18,376 bases of DNA from JACDBD01 sp050743385 (GTDB lineage: Bacteria > Actinomycetota > Acidimicrobiia > IMCC26256 > JACDBD01), in contig JBOGFJ010000180.1 in assembly GCA_050743385.1 (NCBI GenBank), positions 1 through 18,376 on the forward strand, read 5' to 3'. Made by a program: the position numbers and the translations under genes. Positions 7,500-14,345 of this stretch are shown here, in pieces. The first letter of the stretch is position 1, and each line of letters begins with the position of its first letter. A model generated the notes under the pieces. It had not been told where the DNA came from and searched no databases. It saw only the letters and a program-made list of their open reading frames with translations.

Positions 7500-8357
7500 T
7501 CAGCCCTTCACGCCGCGCAGCTTGCTGAAGTCGACGGGGTAGCCGCCACCGGCGACGATCGCCTGTGACCATGGCTCCAGCATCCCGAAGAGCTCGTCGG
7601 CGCGGTCGCCGAGGCGCTCGACGATCTCGCGCTCGGCCCGGTCGGTCTCACGCTCGATCTCGCCTCGCAGCTCCTTGCCGGCAGGCGTGAACGCGGTGCC
7701 GGCATCGTCGAGGAGCCCGCGCGCGGTGAGCCGTTCGCAGGCGGCGTCGACCTCCGCTTCGTTCCAACCGCGCGTGTGCACGTAGCTCCGGGGCGGGATC
7801 CCCCACGCGAGCTCGGTGAGCACGGTGATCTCGGTCGAGTCGACGTGCGCGATCCAAGCGGCGACGTGACCGTCACCGCGGTGCTCGCGCACGAGGTCGG
7901 CCGCGTGCCAGAACGCGCCCCATGGTGACTCGGGGCGCGGCAGCACCGACAGGCCCGAATACAGCATCCGCCCCGAAGGGTCGACGCCGTCGGTCAGCTC
8001 GGCGAGAAGCTTGGTCGCGTGATCGACGCGCTCGTCGGCGTCACCGAGGAGGCGCTGGAGCTGCGCCTCGGCGCCGCCCAATCGGGCCGCCAGCAGCGGC
8101 TCGGGGCCGGTCTTGGCCCAACCCGCGGTCACCGCCGCCTCGACCACCGCGGGCTTGAACGCGCCGAATGCGGCGCAGATCACGCTCCACGGCGCCTTGC
8201 CGAGGCACGCGCCGCGGCTGCAGAAGTAGCCCTCGAAGTAGTCGAGGCCCTCGGCCTTGTAGCCCTCGATCGCCTCGGGCGCGAAGTAGACGCCGGCCGC
8301 GATCGGCTCGATGAGGTCGCGCAGACGGCGGGCGGTCGCATGCAGATCGGTCGTCAT
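7500..8357 (-). CDS. SCO6745-family protein (SalK-like, helix-turn-helix)
   Basis: A 285-residue protein recognised by its N-terminal pattern EPIAAGVYFAPEAIEGYKAEGLDYF (split across residues 17-41), then GYFCSRGACLGKAPWSVICA (43-62) and FKPAVVEAA. This is the actinobacterial SCO6745/SalK group, whose C-terminal part is predicted as a winged helix. Here the C-terminal half has NEAEVDAACERLTARGLLDD (about residues 200-219), which fits a wing-helix element, followed by a long charged helix. The function is unknown; members occur near lantibiotic and redox genes and may act as regulators. The ATG at 8357 follows a CATACT hexamer at six bases. It is divergent from the ABC exporter across 68 bases, so control of the exporter is possible but unproven. 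Confidence 0.85.
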   Translation of the reverse strand: MTTDLHATARRLRDLIEPIAAGVYFAPEAIEGYKAEGLDYFEGYFCSRGACLGKAPWSVICAAFGAFKPAVVEAAVTAGWAKTGPEPLLAARLGGAEAQLQRLLGDADERVDHATKLLAELTDGVDPSGRMLYSGLSVLPRPESPWGAFWHAADLVREHRGDGHVAAWIAHVDSTEITVLTELAWGIPPRSYVHTRGWNEAEVDAACERLTARGLLDDAGTAFTPAGKELRGEIERETDRAEREIVERLGDRADELFGMLEPWSQAIVAGGGYPVDFSKLRGVKG

Positions 8358-8363
8358 CCACTC

Positions 8364-8369
8364 AGTATG
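8364..8369 (-). promoter_or_regulatory. Possible -10 element for the SCO6745-family gene
   Basis: Minus-strand CATACT ends six bases before the ATG at 8357. It matches TATACT at five of six positions but lacks the leading T of TAnnnT, so it is a weaker case. It borders the 10-base palindrome GGCCGCGGCC at 8369-8378, which may be chance. Confidence 0.35.
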
Positions 8370-8425
8370 GCCGCGGCCGCGAAATCGTGCCGGTCGGGTG
8401 CGCCCCGTTCTGCGACACTCACTCC

Positions 8426-9169
8426 ATGCCCTCGGCGCCTGACGTCCTGTGCGCCCGCGGCCTGGTGAAGCAGTACAAGCGGATCCGCGCCGTCGACGGT
8501 CTCGACCTCACGGTCGCGACCGGTGAGCGCGTCGCGCTCCTCGGTCCCAACGGCGCGGGGAAGACCACCACGTTGCTGATGCTCCTCGGCGTGGTCAGTC
8601 CGGACGCGGGCTGGATCGAGATCCTGGGGCACCGTCTGCCGCGTCATCGCAGCGAAGCGGCGGCGCAGGTCGGTTTCGCCGCCGGCTATCTGCCGTTGCC
8701 CGAACGACTGCGCGTGGGGGAGTTCCTACGACTCTTCGGCCAGCTCTACGGCCTGCGCGATCCGGCGCCGGCGGTCGACCTCGGGCTCGAACGCTTCGGA
8801 ATCATGCATCTCGCAACGGCGATGGGCAACGAGCTGTCGTCGGGTCAGCGGACGCTCGTCGGCATCGTGAAGGCGACGCTGCACCGCCCCCGGCTCCTCG
8901 TGCTCGACGAGCCGACGGCGTCGCTCGACCCCGATGTCGCGCTGCGGGTGCGGACGGGCCTCAACCGGCTCTGCGCCGACGACGGCACCGCCCTGCTGGT
9001 GACGAGCCACAACATGGTCGAGGTGGAGCGGCTGTGCGAGCGGGTGGTGTTCATTTCCGGCGGACGTATCGTCGCCGACGGCCGACCGGCCGAGGTGGCG
9101 GCGCGCTTTGGCCGCGACGACCTCGAGGGAGTCTTCCTGCACCTCGCCGAGGAACGCGAGGGGGCGTAG
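8426..9169 (+). CDS. ABC transporter ATP-binding protein (ABC-2 exporter)
   Basis: A 247-residue nucleotide-binding subunit that powers the membrane partner encoded three bases downstream. Walker A is GPNGAGKT (40-47), the signature is LSSGQ (138-142), Walker B with catalytic Glu is LLVLDE (157-162), the D-loop is SLDP and the switch His is His195 in TSHN. The Q-loop position reads GYLPLPERLRV: the usual Gln is replaced by Leu. The same feature occurs in an exporter subfamily I recall with a similar LPxRLTVR motif and an LSxGQ(K/R)T signature, so the loss is probably a subfamily trait. The ATG at 8426 is preferred over one 39 bases upstream, because the domain begins right after it and a GACACT hexamer lies six bases before it. 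The transported substrate is unknown. Confidence 0.93.
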   Translation: MPSAPDVLCARGLVKQYKRIRAVDGLDLTVATGERVALLGPNGAGKTTTLLMLLGVVSPDAGWIEILGHRLPRHRSEAAAQVGFAAGYLPLPERLRVGEFLRLFGQLYGLRDPAPAVDLGLERFGIMHLATAMGNELSSGQRTLVGIVKATLHRPRLLVLDEPTASLDPDVALRVRTGLNRLCADDGTALLVTSHNMVEVERLCERVVFISGGRIVADGRPAEVAARFGRDDLEGVFLHLAEEREGA

Positions 9170-9172
9170 GGC

Positions 9173-9961
9173 ATGAGCTGGCTGCGGGTCAAAGCGGTCG
9201 CCCGGCGGCACGCCTACGTGCTGCAACGCGCGCCGCAACGCTGGTTCGACGTCGTCGTGTGGCCCGTGGTCGACGCCGTGCTCTTCGGCGCCATCGGCGT
9301 GTACTTCGCGCGCGAAGCCGACTCGGGGGCAGCGGGGGCGGGCTTCCTCCTCGCGGGGATCCTGCTGTTCCACGTCGTCTTCCAGGCCGAGGTGAGCTTG
9401 GCGACCGGTTTCATGGAGGAGACGTGGTCGCGCAACCTCCTCAACCTGTTGGTGACGCCGTTACGTGAGGTCGAATACGTCGGGGGCGTCGTGCTCTTCG
9501 GTCTCGCCAAGCTCGTCATCAGCGTGACCATCGTGGGCACGGTGGCGTTCGGCTTGTTCGCGTTCAACATCACCGATATCGGTCTGGCGCTCGTGCCGAT
9601 CGTCGCGGTGCTGCTCGTGGTCGGCTGGGCCGTAGGGCTGATCGTGATCGGGCTCATCCTGCGCGTCGGCCAGGGCGCCGAGATCCTGGCGTGGGGCCTG
9701 TTGGCGATGCTGATGCCGCTCTCGGGGATCTTCTATCCGGTCGACGCGCTTCCGGGGATCCTCCAGCCCATCGGCCAGATCTTGCCGCTCACACACCTCT
9801 TCGACGCCGCCCGCGCGGTGCTCGACGGCGATCCGTTGCCGTGGGACCAGCTCGGCATCGCCGCCACCAGCAGCGCGGTCGTCGCGGTTGGCGCCGCGTT
9901 CTTCGTGGTCCGGATGCTCGCCACGTTCCGCAGCCGCGGCTACATCAGTCGCCACATGTAA
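9173..9961 (+). CDS. ABC-2 type exporter permease
   Basis: A 262-residue integral membrane protein with about six transmembrane helices (segments near residues 27-45, 54-72, 102-128, 133-163, 172-196 and 225-247). The cytosolic start RVKAVARRHAYVLQRAPQRW, the FMEETWSRNLLNLLVTPL stretch and the MPLSGIFYPVDALPGILQPI stretch are characteristic of the ABC-2 exporter group that pairs with the LPxRL-type ATPases. The ATG lies three bases after the ATPase stop, with GAGGGGG as ribosome site, so the two are one transcription unit. The gene stops seven bases before the two-part hairpin at 9968-10010. The complex would be a homodimer of each subunit. The substrate could be a lipid, polyketide or drug, but nothing in the sequence shows which. 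Confidence 0.92.
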   Translation: MSWLRVKAVARRHAYVLQRAPQRWFDVVVWPVVDAVLFGAIGVYFAREADSGAAGAGFLLAGILLFHVVFQAEVSLATGFMEETWSRNLLNLLVTPLREVEYVGGVVLFGLAKLVISVTIVGTVAFGLFAFNITDIGLALVPIVAVLLVVGWAVGLIVIGLILRVGQGAEILAWGLLAMLMPLSGIFYPVDALPGILQPIGQILPLTHLFDAARAVLDGDPLPWDQLGIAATSSAVVAVGAAFFVVRMLATFRSRGYISRHM

Positions 9962-9967
9962 CCGAGA

Positions 9968-10010
9968 CTCGAGGCCCACGGGTTCGCAATCCGGACCCTG
10001 AGGCCTCGAG
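9968..10010. terminator. Two-part hairpin between convergent genes, probable bidirectional terminator
   Basis: CTCGAGGCC (9968-9976) pairs perfectly with GGCCTCGAG (10002-10010). Inside, GGGTTCG (9980-9986) pairs with CGGACCC (9992-9998) with one G-U wobble and a five-base loop. A symmetric 3x3 internal loop separates the stems. It sits between the stop codons of the exporter permease (+) and the phosphotransferase (-). There is no T-run on either side, as often in actinobacteria. Confidence 0.7.
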
Positions 10011-10020
10011 ACTGGGCCGG

Positions 10021-11085
10021 TCAGCCGCGGAGCGCCGGGATCGACGAGCGGCTCGCCTGCTCGAGCGCTCCGTCGACGAGGCGGGCGACCATCTCTCCCA
10101 TCGCCTCGAAACCTTCGCCGAGGGTCTTGCCCATCCGGTAGCGGGCGGCGATCCCCTCCACGATGATGGCAAGCTTGTAGCCCGCGAACACGACGTACCA
10201 GTCGAGCTCGTCGACCCGACGACCGCTGCGCTCGGCGTAGAGCGCCACGACCTCGTCGTGGGAGAGGAAGCCGGCGTCGGTGCTGATGCCTTCGCCAGTG
10301 GCGATGACCTGGGCGTCGTTCTGGGCCCAATAGAGGAGGAAGAGGCCGACGTCGGCGAGCGGGTCGCCGAGCGTCGCCATCTCCCAGTCGAGCACCGCGA
10401 CGATGCGGGTGGGATCGTCGGACGCGAGCATCGTGTTGTCGAGCCGGTAGTCGCCGTGGACGATCGTGGGCGGCCCCGACTCCGGGAGCGCGGCGCGCAG
10501 CCGGCGGGCGAGCTCGTCGATCGCGGGAAGTTCGGCCGCCTTCGACCGTTCCCACTGCTCGCCCCACCGGCGCACCTGGCGTTCGAGATAGCCCTCGGGG
10601 TGGCCGAAGTCGCCGAGCCCCACGGCCTCGTAGTCAACCGCGTGGATGCGGGCGAGCACGTCGATCAACTCCCGTGAGCACGCCGCCGCCTGCTCAGCGC
10701 GAAGCCCAGTGATGTCGTCGGCCGCGCGGAGGATCTTGCCGTCGACGCGCTCCATCACGTAGAAGGGCGCGTCGTTCACCGATTCGTCGTCGCAGAACGC
10801 GAACGTGCGCGGCACGGGTACGTCGGTGTCCGCGAGTCCGGTGAGCACCCGGTACTCACGACCCATGTCGTGCGCGGTCGGGAGCACGTGGCCGAGGGGC
10901 GGACGCCGCAGCACCCATCTGTGCTCGCCGTCGGTGATGCCATAGGTGAGGTTGGAGCGCCCGCCGGCGATGAGCTCCGCCGTCAACTTCCGATCGGCTG
11001 ACGCGCCGGGAACGTGCTCGGCGAAGAATGCTCGCAATCGGTCGAGGTCGACGCCCTCGGGCGCCTCGGTCGAGGCGGAGGTCAT
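10021..11085 (-). CDS. APH-family phosphotransferase (ACAD10/11 N-terminal-like)
   Basis: A 354-residue protein of the aminoglycoside phosphotransferase/choline kinase fold. The nucleotide loop is IAGGRSNLTYGI (39-50), the catalytic loop HGDYRLDN (210-217, with Asp212 as base) and the metal-binding Asp233 lies in AVLDWEMATLGDPLADVG. This subgroup, common in actinobacteria and resembling the kinase domain of mammalian ACAD10/11, is believed to act in fatty acid or hydroxyacyl-CoA breakdown rather than in antibiotic resistance. That assignment rests on family knowledge. No acyl-CoA dehydrogenase gene is adjacent here. The ATG at 11085 follows a TAGTCT hexamer by nine bases. The WhiB gene lies 28 bases upstream on the same strand, so read-through from the WhiB promoter is possible. 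Confidence 0.9.
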   Translation of the reverse strand: MTSASTEAPEGVDLDRLRAFFAEHVPGASADRKLTAELIAGGRSNLTYGITDGEHRWVLRRPPLGHVLPTAHDMGREYRVLTGLADTDVPVPRTFAFCDDESVNDAPFYVMERVDGKILRAADDITGLRAEQAAACSRELIDVLARIHAVDYEAVGLGDFGHPEGYLERQVRRWGEQWERSKAAELPAIDELARRLRAALPESGPPTIVHGDYRLDNTMLASDDPTRIVAVLDWEMATLGDPLADVGLFLLYWAQNDAQVIATGEGISTDAGFLSHDEVVALYAERSGRRVDELDWYVVFAGYKLAIIVEGIAARYRMGKTLGEGFEAMGEMVARLVDGALEQASRSSIPALRG

Positions 11086-11113
11086 GCGCCGGTGAGACTA
11101 CCGGCGCGACGAC

Positions 11114-11461
11114 TCAGGCGACCTGGTGGGTGCGGGGCGTGACGGGCTTGCCGTCGCCCTTCGGATAGCGCGCCACTCGCCCGACCGGCATGTCGACCCG
11201 GTAACCGGCCGCGGCGCGCTCCTCCTCGGACTCGCCGCCCCAGAAGCCGTACTCGCGGTTCTCGCGTGCCCAGTCGCGGCACTCCCGGAGGACCGCGCAG
11301 CTGGCGCAGATGGCGCGAGCCTGGGTCTCGCGCACGACGCGGGCCTCGGGACGCTCGCCCGCGGGGGCGAAGAAGTGGTCGGTCTGACCGCTACAGGCCG
11401 CGTCGGCCGTCCAGGCCAACGGCCCGCTGAACACCAGGTTGGACAGAGTCTCGACGGCCAC
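11114..11461 (-). CDS. WhiB-family iron-sulfur transcriptional regulator
   Basis: A 115-residue WhiB-like protein. The four cluster ligands are Cys23, Cys52, Cys55 and Cys61 (C-x28-C-x2-C-x5-C), followed by the family's glycine-tryptophan turn YGFWGGES (about residues 70-77) and a basic C-terminal part (about 88-107) that should contact DNA or sigma factor. WhiB proteins bind a 4Fe-4S cluster and the primary sigma factor and respond to redox or developmental signals in actinobacteria. Which subgroup this is cannot be told from the sequence alone. The start is the GTG complementary to 11459-11461, with GAGG six bases upstream on the minus strand. It is divergent from the LysR gene, with the strong hairpin at 11506-11542 in its upstream region. 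Confidence 0.95.
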   Translation of the reverse strand: MAVETLSNLVFSGPLAWTADAACSGQTDHFFAPAGERPEARVVRETQARAICASCAVLRECRDWARENREYGFWGGESEEERAAAGYRVDMPVGRVARYPKGDGKPVTPRTHQVA

Positions 11462-11505
11462 GCTCTACCTCACTCGCCTACGGTCGCTTGGAGCTGGGAA
11501 AGGAC

Positions 11506-11542
11506 CTCGGGGGGCCGGTGGGGGGAACCGGTCCCCCCCGAG
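11506..11542. promoter_or_regulatory. Strong G-run/C-run hairpin in the whiB-lysR intergenic region
   Basis: CTCGGGGGG (11506-11514) pairs perfectly with CCCCCCGAG (11534-11542). CCGGT (11515-11519) pairs with ACCGG (11527-11531), leaving a TC bulge and a GGGGGGA loop. It is upstream of both divergent genes, 45 bases from the WhiB start and 102 from the LysR start, so it is not a gene-end terminator. It may be an attenuator in the whiB leader or a site of DNA structure. Three separate G-runs on the plus strand are also present. Confidence 0.6.
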
Positions 11543-11643
11543 TCGTCCTTGCTTCATGGTGGCAGCCGGGCGGTGAATCTGTCCAACGGTTAGTATTGAT
11601 CGTATCCATCGGTCTTAGCGATAGCTGCTGCGGGAGCCACTCC

Positions 11644-12543
11644 ATGGAACTCAGACACCTCGACACTCTGTTGGCGGTCGCCGAGGAAGGGTCGTTCACC
11701 GCGGCCGCCGACGTGTTGGCGACCGTGCAATCGAACGTGTCGGAGCAGGTCCGCCAGCTCGAGGACGATCTCGGAGCCCCACTGCTGCTTCGGGGCCGGC
11801 GGGGCGCGACGCCCACGGAGTTCGGGGAGGTCGTGCTCGAGCGGGCCCGGCGGGTGCGCCGCGAGCTCGACGCCATGCGGGCCGACCTCTCGATGCTCCA
11901 GGGGCTCCAGGCCGGTCACGCCAGCCTGGGCGTCGTCGGGACGGTCAGCCGCTGGCTGATCCCGGCACTGGTCGCCGACCTCCGGAGCATCGCCGTCGGC
12001 GTGCAGCTGCGGGTGAACGAGGCGGCGTCGGAGCGACTCTTCGCCGAGGTCGCCACGGGTGAGCTGGCACAGGCGGTGATCACGGAGCCCGTGACCGACC
12101 GGCGGCTCGCGCTCGAGCACCTGCTCGACGAGGAGCTCGTCGGCCTGGTCGCGGCCGAGGGCCCCGACCTCGGCCCCGAGCCCGTCGCGCTCGGCCGCCT
12201 CGCGCGAGAACCGCTCATCCTTCCGCCTCGCGACAACCCGCTGCGGCGCGAGGTCGACGCCGCGGCCGCCGCCAACGACATCGTGCTCTCGGTGCCGATC
12301 GAGGTCGAGGGAATCCGGCTCATCGCCGACCTGATCGGGGCGGGCGGTGGCGTGTCGGTGCTGCCGGAGACGGCGATCCCACCCGAGCTCCCCGGCGTCC
12401 GGCGGGTGACGCTGCGCGGCGTACCGCCCCGCCGCCTCGGCCTCGTGACCGCGCGCGATGCCCAGCTCTCGCTCGCCGACCGCGCGGTGCGCGACAGCGT
12501 GCTACGCCAGGTCAACCGCCATCGTGAGCTCGCCGCGAGCTAG
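11644..12543 (+). CDS. LysR-family transcriptional regulator
   Basis: A 299-residue LysR-type regulator. The N-terminal winged helix-turn-helix is MELRHLDTLLAVAEEGSF, then TAAADVLATVQSNVSEQVRQ (about 19-38) and LEDDLGAPLLLRGRRGATPT. A linker helix (about 60-85) follows, and then the periplasmic-binding-like effector domain (about 88-299). The inducer is unknown. The frame is open 52 codons further upstream, but that extension covers the hairpin region and is not conserved in type. The ATG at 11644 begins the canonical domain and has GGGAG eight bases before it. The preceding 60 bases are unusually AT-rich for this window and should hold its promoter. LysR proteins usually act on a divergent neighbour, which here would be WhiB, an unusual target. 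Confidence 0.92.
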   Translation: MELRHLDTLLAVAEEGSFTAAADVLATVQSNVSEQVRQLEDDLGAPLLLRGRRGATPTEFGEVVLERARRVRRELDAMRADLSMLQGLQAGHASLGVVGTVSRWLIPALVADLRSIAVGVQLRVNEAASERLFAEVATGELAQAVITEPVTDRRLALEHLLDEELVGLVAAEGPDLGPEPVALGRLAREPLILPPRDNPLRREVDAAAAANDIVLSVPIEVEGIRLIADLIGAGGGVSVLPETAIPPELPGVRRVTLRGVPPRRLGLVTARDAQLSLADRAVRDSVLRQVNRHRELAAS

Positions 12544-12546
12544 CGT
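12541..12546 (+). promoter_or_regulatory. Putative -10 element, leaderless type, for the LapA-like gene
   Basis: TAGCGT (TAnnnT) ends six bases before the GTG at 12553. Its first three bases are the TAG stop codon of the LysR gene, so promoter and stop codon would overlap. Confidence 0.45.
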
Positions 12547-12552
12547 CTCGTC

Positions 12553-12798
12553 GTGGCCGATCGGACGCCGCCGGCGCAGAGCCGGATGCCATCGGCGAGG
12601 CTCATCATCGCCGGCATCGTGATCGTCCTCGTGCTGTGGTTCGCGCTCGTCAACAGCCAGCGGGTGACGATCGACTTCATCATCTTCGAGCGCAGGGCTC
12701 GCCTGATCTACGTGATCCTGGGCTCGGCAGTGCTCGGCGCGATCGCGGGTGCGCTCCTGCGCCACCGCCGTCGCGAGCGCCGCCGCGGCACCGACTAA
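12553..12798 (+). CDS. Small LapA-domain (DUF1049) membrane protein
   Basis: An 81-residue membrane protein with two transmembrane helices (about residues 17-33 and 49-66). The turn between them, NSQRVTIDFIIFERRARL, is the LapA/DUF1049 hallmark, and the C-terminus is a highly basic tail (RHRRRERRRG) expected in the cytoplasm. In Escherichia coli LapA works with LapB in lipopolysaccharide assembly; actinobacteria lack LPS and the role of their single-domain homologues is unknown. The GTG start lies 9 bases after the LysR stop, with the leaderless hexamer between. The TAA stop (12796-12798) overlaps the TAG stop (12795-12797) of the convergent VOC gene. Confidence 0.85.
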   Translation: MADRTPPAQSRMPSARLIIAGIVIVLVLWFALVNSQRVTIDFIIFERRARLIYVILGSAVLGAIAGALLRHRRRERRRGTD

Positions 12799-13553
12799 CG
12801 CGGCGCAAGCAGCAGACGCGTCCCCGCAACGAGGTGTTCGGACGCGGGCCCGTCGAGGTCGCCTTCGAGACGGTCGACACCCGGGGACACGCCCGGCCGG
12901 TGCTCGAGCTTCACCCGGCCGCCGCCCGGCCAGCCCACCTCGACCCACCCTTCACCCGCGGCGACCTCCTCTCCACCGAGAAGCCCGGCGAAGAAGCCCA
13001 ACGTGGCCGGCAGTGAGGGTGTCGCGAACACGACCCGCCGGAGCAGGCCCCGTCGGTCCCCGGACGGTGGTGGCTCGGGCCACCAACGAGGGTGGCCGTC
13101 GGGGCCGTGGGCGCGCACGTGCGCCAGCAGCTCCGCTCGCGTCTCGAGCTGATGATGCGACTCGGCGAGCTGCACGACCGTGCCGTGCGCCTCGCGGGGA
13201 TGGAGAAAGGCCTCCTTCCAGTCGGGGTCGGAGACGTCGATCCCCACCGGCTGGAACCCCGCCGTGCGCACGCGGTCGAGGACGGCGTCGAGGTCGGCGA
13301 CTTTGAAGGTCAGGTGATGCGGTCCTTCGCCGCTCCGCACGAGGAACCGTTCGAGGAAGTCGTTGCGATCGGTGTCCCACGGCTCGAGCAGCTCGACCGT
13401 CATGCCCTCGGTCTCGTCGCCCAGTCGCACCTGCATCGGGCGGAACCCGGGCCCCTGCCCACCGAAGAGCACGAGGCCTCCCAGCTCGCCCACGAACAGG
13501 TCGAGGGCGGGAGTGACGTCGCGCGTCGCCAGCGCGACGTGATCGAGGTCCAT
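12795..13553 (-). CDS. VOC-superfamily protein with an extra half domain
   Basis: A 252-residue protein of the vicinal oxygen chelate fold (glyoxalase/methylmalonyl-CoA epimerase/dioxygenase superfamily). Residues 1-132 form a complete two-module domain with epimerase-like metal positions: His5 in LDHVALAT, Glu54 in TVELLEP, His79 or His80 in GPHHLTF, and Gln128 where methylmalonyl-CoA epimerase has Glu. A proline-rich linker (about 150-165) leads to a third module, about 166-215, that resembles the first (LRRVVFATPSLPATLGFFAG). It has Arg and Lys where His5 and Glu54 stand, so it should not bind metal. The substrate is unknown. The ATG is six bases after the stop of the PAP2 gene, so it is the last gene of an apparent three-gene operon. 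Confidence 0.8.
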   Translation of the reverse strand: MDLDHVALATRDVTPALDLFVGELGGLVLFGGQGPGFRPMQVRLGDETEGMTVELLEPWDTDRNDFLERFLVRSGEGPHHLTFKVADLDAVLDRVRTAGFQPVGIDVSDPDWKEAFLHPREAHGTVVQLAESHHQLETRAELLAHVRAHGPDGHPRWWPEPPPSGDRRGLLRRVVFATPSLPATLGFFAGLLGGEEVAAGEGWVEVGWPGGGRVKLEHRPGVSPGVDRLEGDLDGPASEHLVAGTRLLLAPR

Positions 13554-13559
13554 GCCCGA

Positions 13560-14345
13560 CTACGCGGGGACGGGCGCGCCTCGGCCGGCGCGTGTGAACG
13601 TGCGGGCGAGCCCGTAGCCGATGCCCAGGACCGCGAACCCGCCGACGGCGTCGAGCACGTAGTGGTTGCCGGTGAGGACGATCGCCATGACCGTGCCGAC
13701 CGGGTACAAGGCCAGGAGCACCTTCACCCAGTCGCGCTTGGCACGCGGCACCACGACGCTGGCGCACCACAGCGCCCAGGCGCAGTGCACGCTGGGCATG
13801 GCCGCGAACTGGTTCGAGATCTTGCTGACGGCCCCCGAGTTGAACGACCAGAACGTCGGGTACTTCGCCAGTGTGTCGACGAACCCGTAGCTCTCGGGCA
13901 GCAGACGGGGCGGCATGAGGGGCCAGGTGATGAACCCGACCAGGGCCAGGCCCGTGCTGATTGCGAGAGTGTTGCGCCACCGCGGATAGTCGTCGCTCCA
14001 GCGCCGGAAGAGGAACACACCCACACCCGCGGTCACCACGAAGTGCAGCGAGCCGTAGAAGTAGTTCATCGCGATGATGAGCGGCCGGAAGTGGAGGGCC
14101 CAGTCTTGGAGGAGCTCCTCGTGGTTGATACCGAGCGCCTTCTGCCAGCCGATGAGCTCGCGGGCGTTCTCGTACGCCACGCCGGCATCGCCCTCGTTGG
14201 CGTTCCGGATGGCGGAGTAGATCATGTAGAAGGCGACGATCGCGATGATCTCGACCCACCAGTAGAGGTAGTGGCCGTCGCGCAGGCGGCGCCCTCCGGG
14301 CAGCCGGTAGCGAAGTCGTGGAGCCGTCTCGTCGGAGATGCTCAC
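13560..14345 (-). CDS. PAP2-superfamily membrane protein, Aur1/PAP2_3-like
   Basis: A 261-residue protein with about six transmembrane helices (near 30-48, 88-113, 127-144, 183-199, 207-224 and 230-248). The PAP2 catalytic signatures are present as MPSVHCAW (His187) and GNHYVLDA (His228 as nucleophile candidate, Asp232 supporting it). The MPPRLLPESYG stretch (144-154) resembles the PAP2_3/Aur1 subgroup, which includes inositol phosphorylceramide synthase. Members transfer or remove phosphate or phospho-inositol head groups on lipids. Whether this one is a phosphatase or a head-group transferase is open. The GTG start overlaps the TGA stop of the upstream flippase-like gene in GTGA (14342-14345), so translation is coupled. 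Confidence 0.88.
   Translation of the reverse strand: MSISDETAPRLRYRLPGGRRLRDGHYLYWWVEIIAIVAFYMIYSAIRNANEGDAGVAYENARELIGWQKALGINHEELLQDWALHFRPLIIAMNYFYGSLHFVVTAGVGVFLFRRWSDDYPRWRNTLAISTGLALVGFITWPLMPPRLLPESYGFVDTLAKYPTFWSFNSGAVSKISNQFAAMPSVHCAWALWCASVVVPRAKRDWVKVLLALYPVGTVMAIVLTGNHYVLDAVGGFAVLGIGYGLARTFTRAGRGAPVPA

Noticed and set aside
8369..8378. 10-base palindrome GGCCGCGGCC in the SCO6745/ABC divergent gap
   Set aside because: Made only of G and C, so likely to arise by chance in this DNA; no second copy was seen near a promoter.
10021..11085. Antibiotic resistance by aminoglycoside phosphotransferase
   Set aside because: The motifs fit the broad APH fold, but the sequence around them fits the ACAD10/11-like group; there is no resistance context.
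11488..11643. N-terminal extension of the LysR protein by 52 residues
   Set aside because: LysR proteins begin at or near the MELRHL-type segment; the extension spans the hairpin and the AT-rich promoter region.
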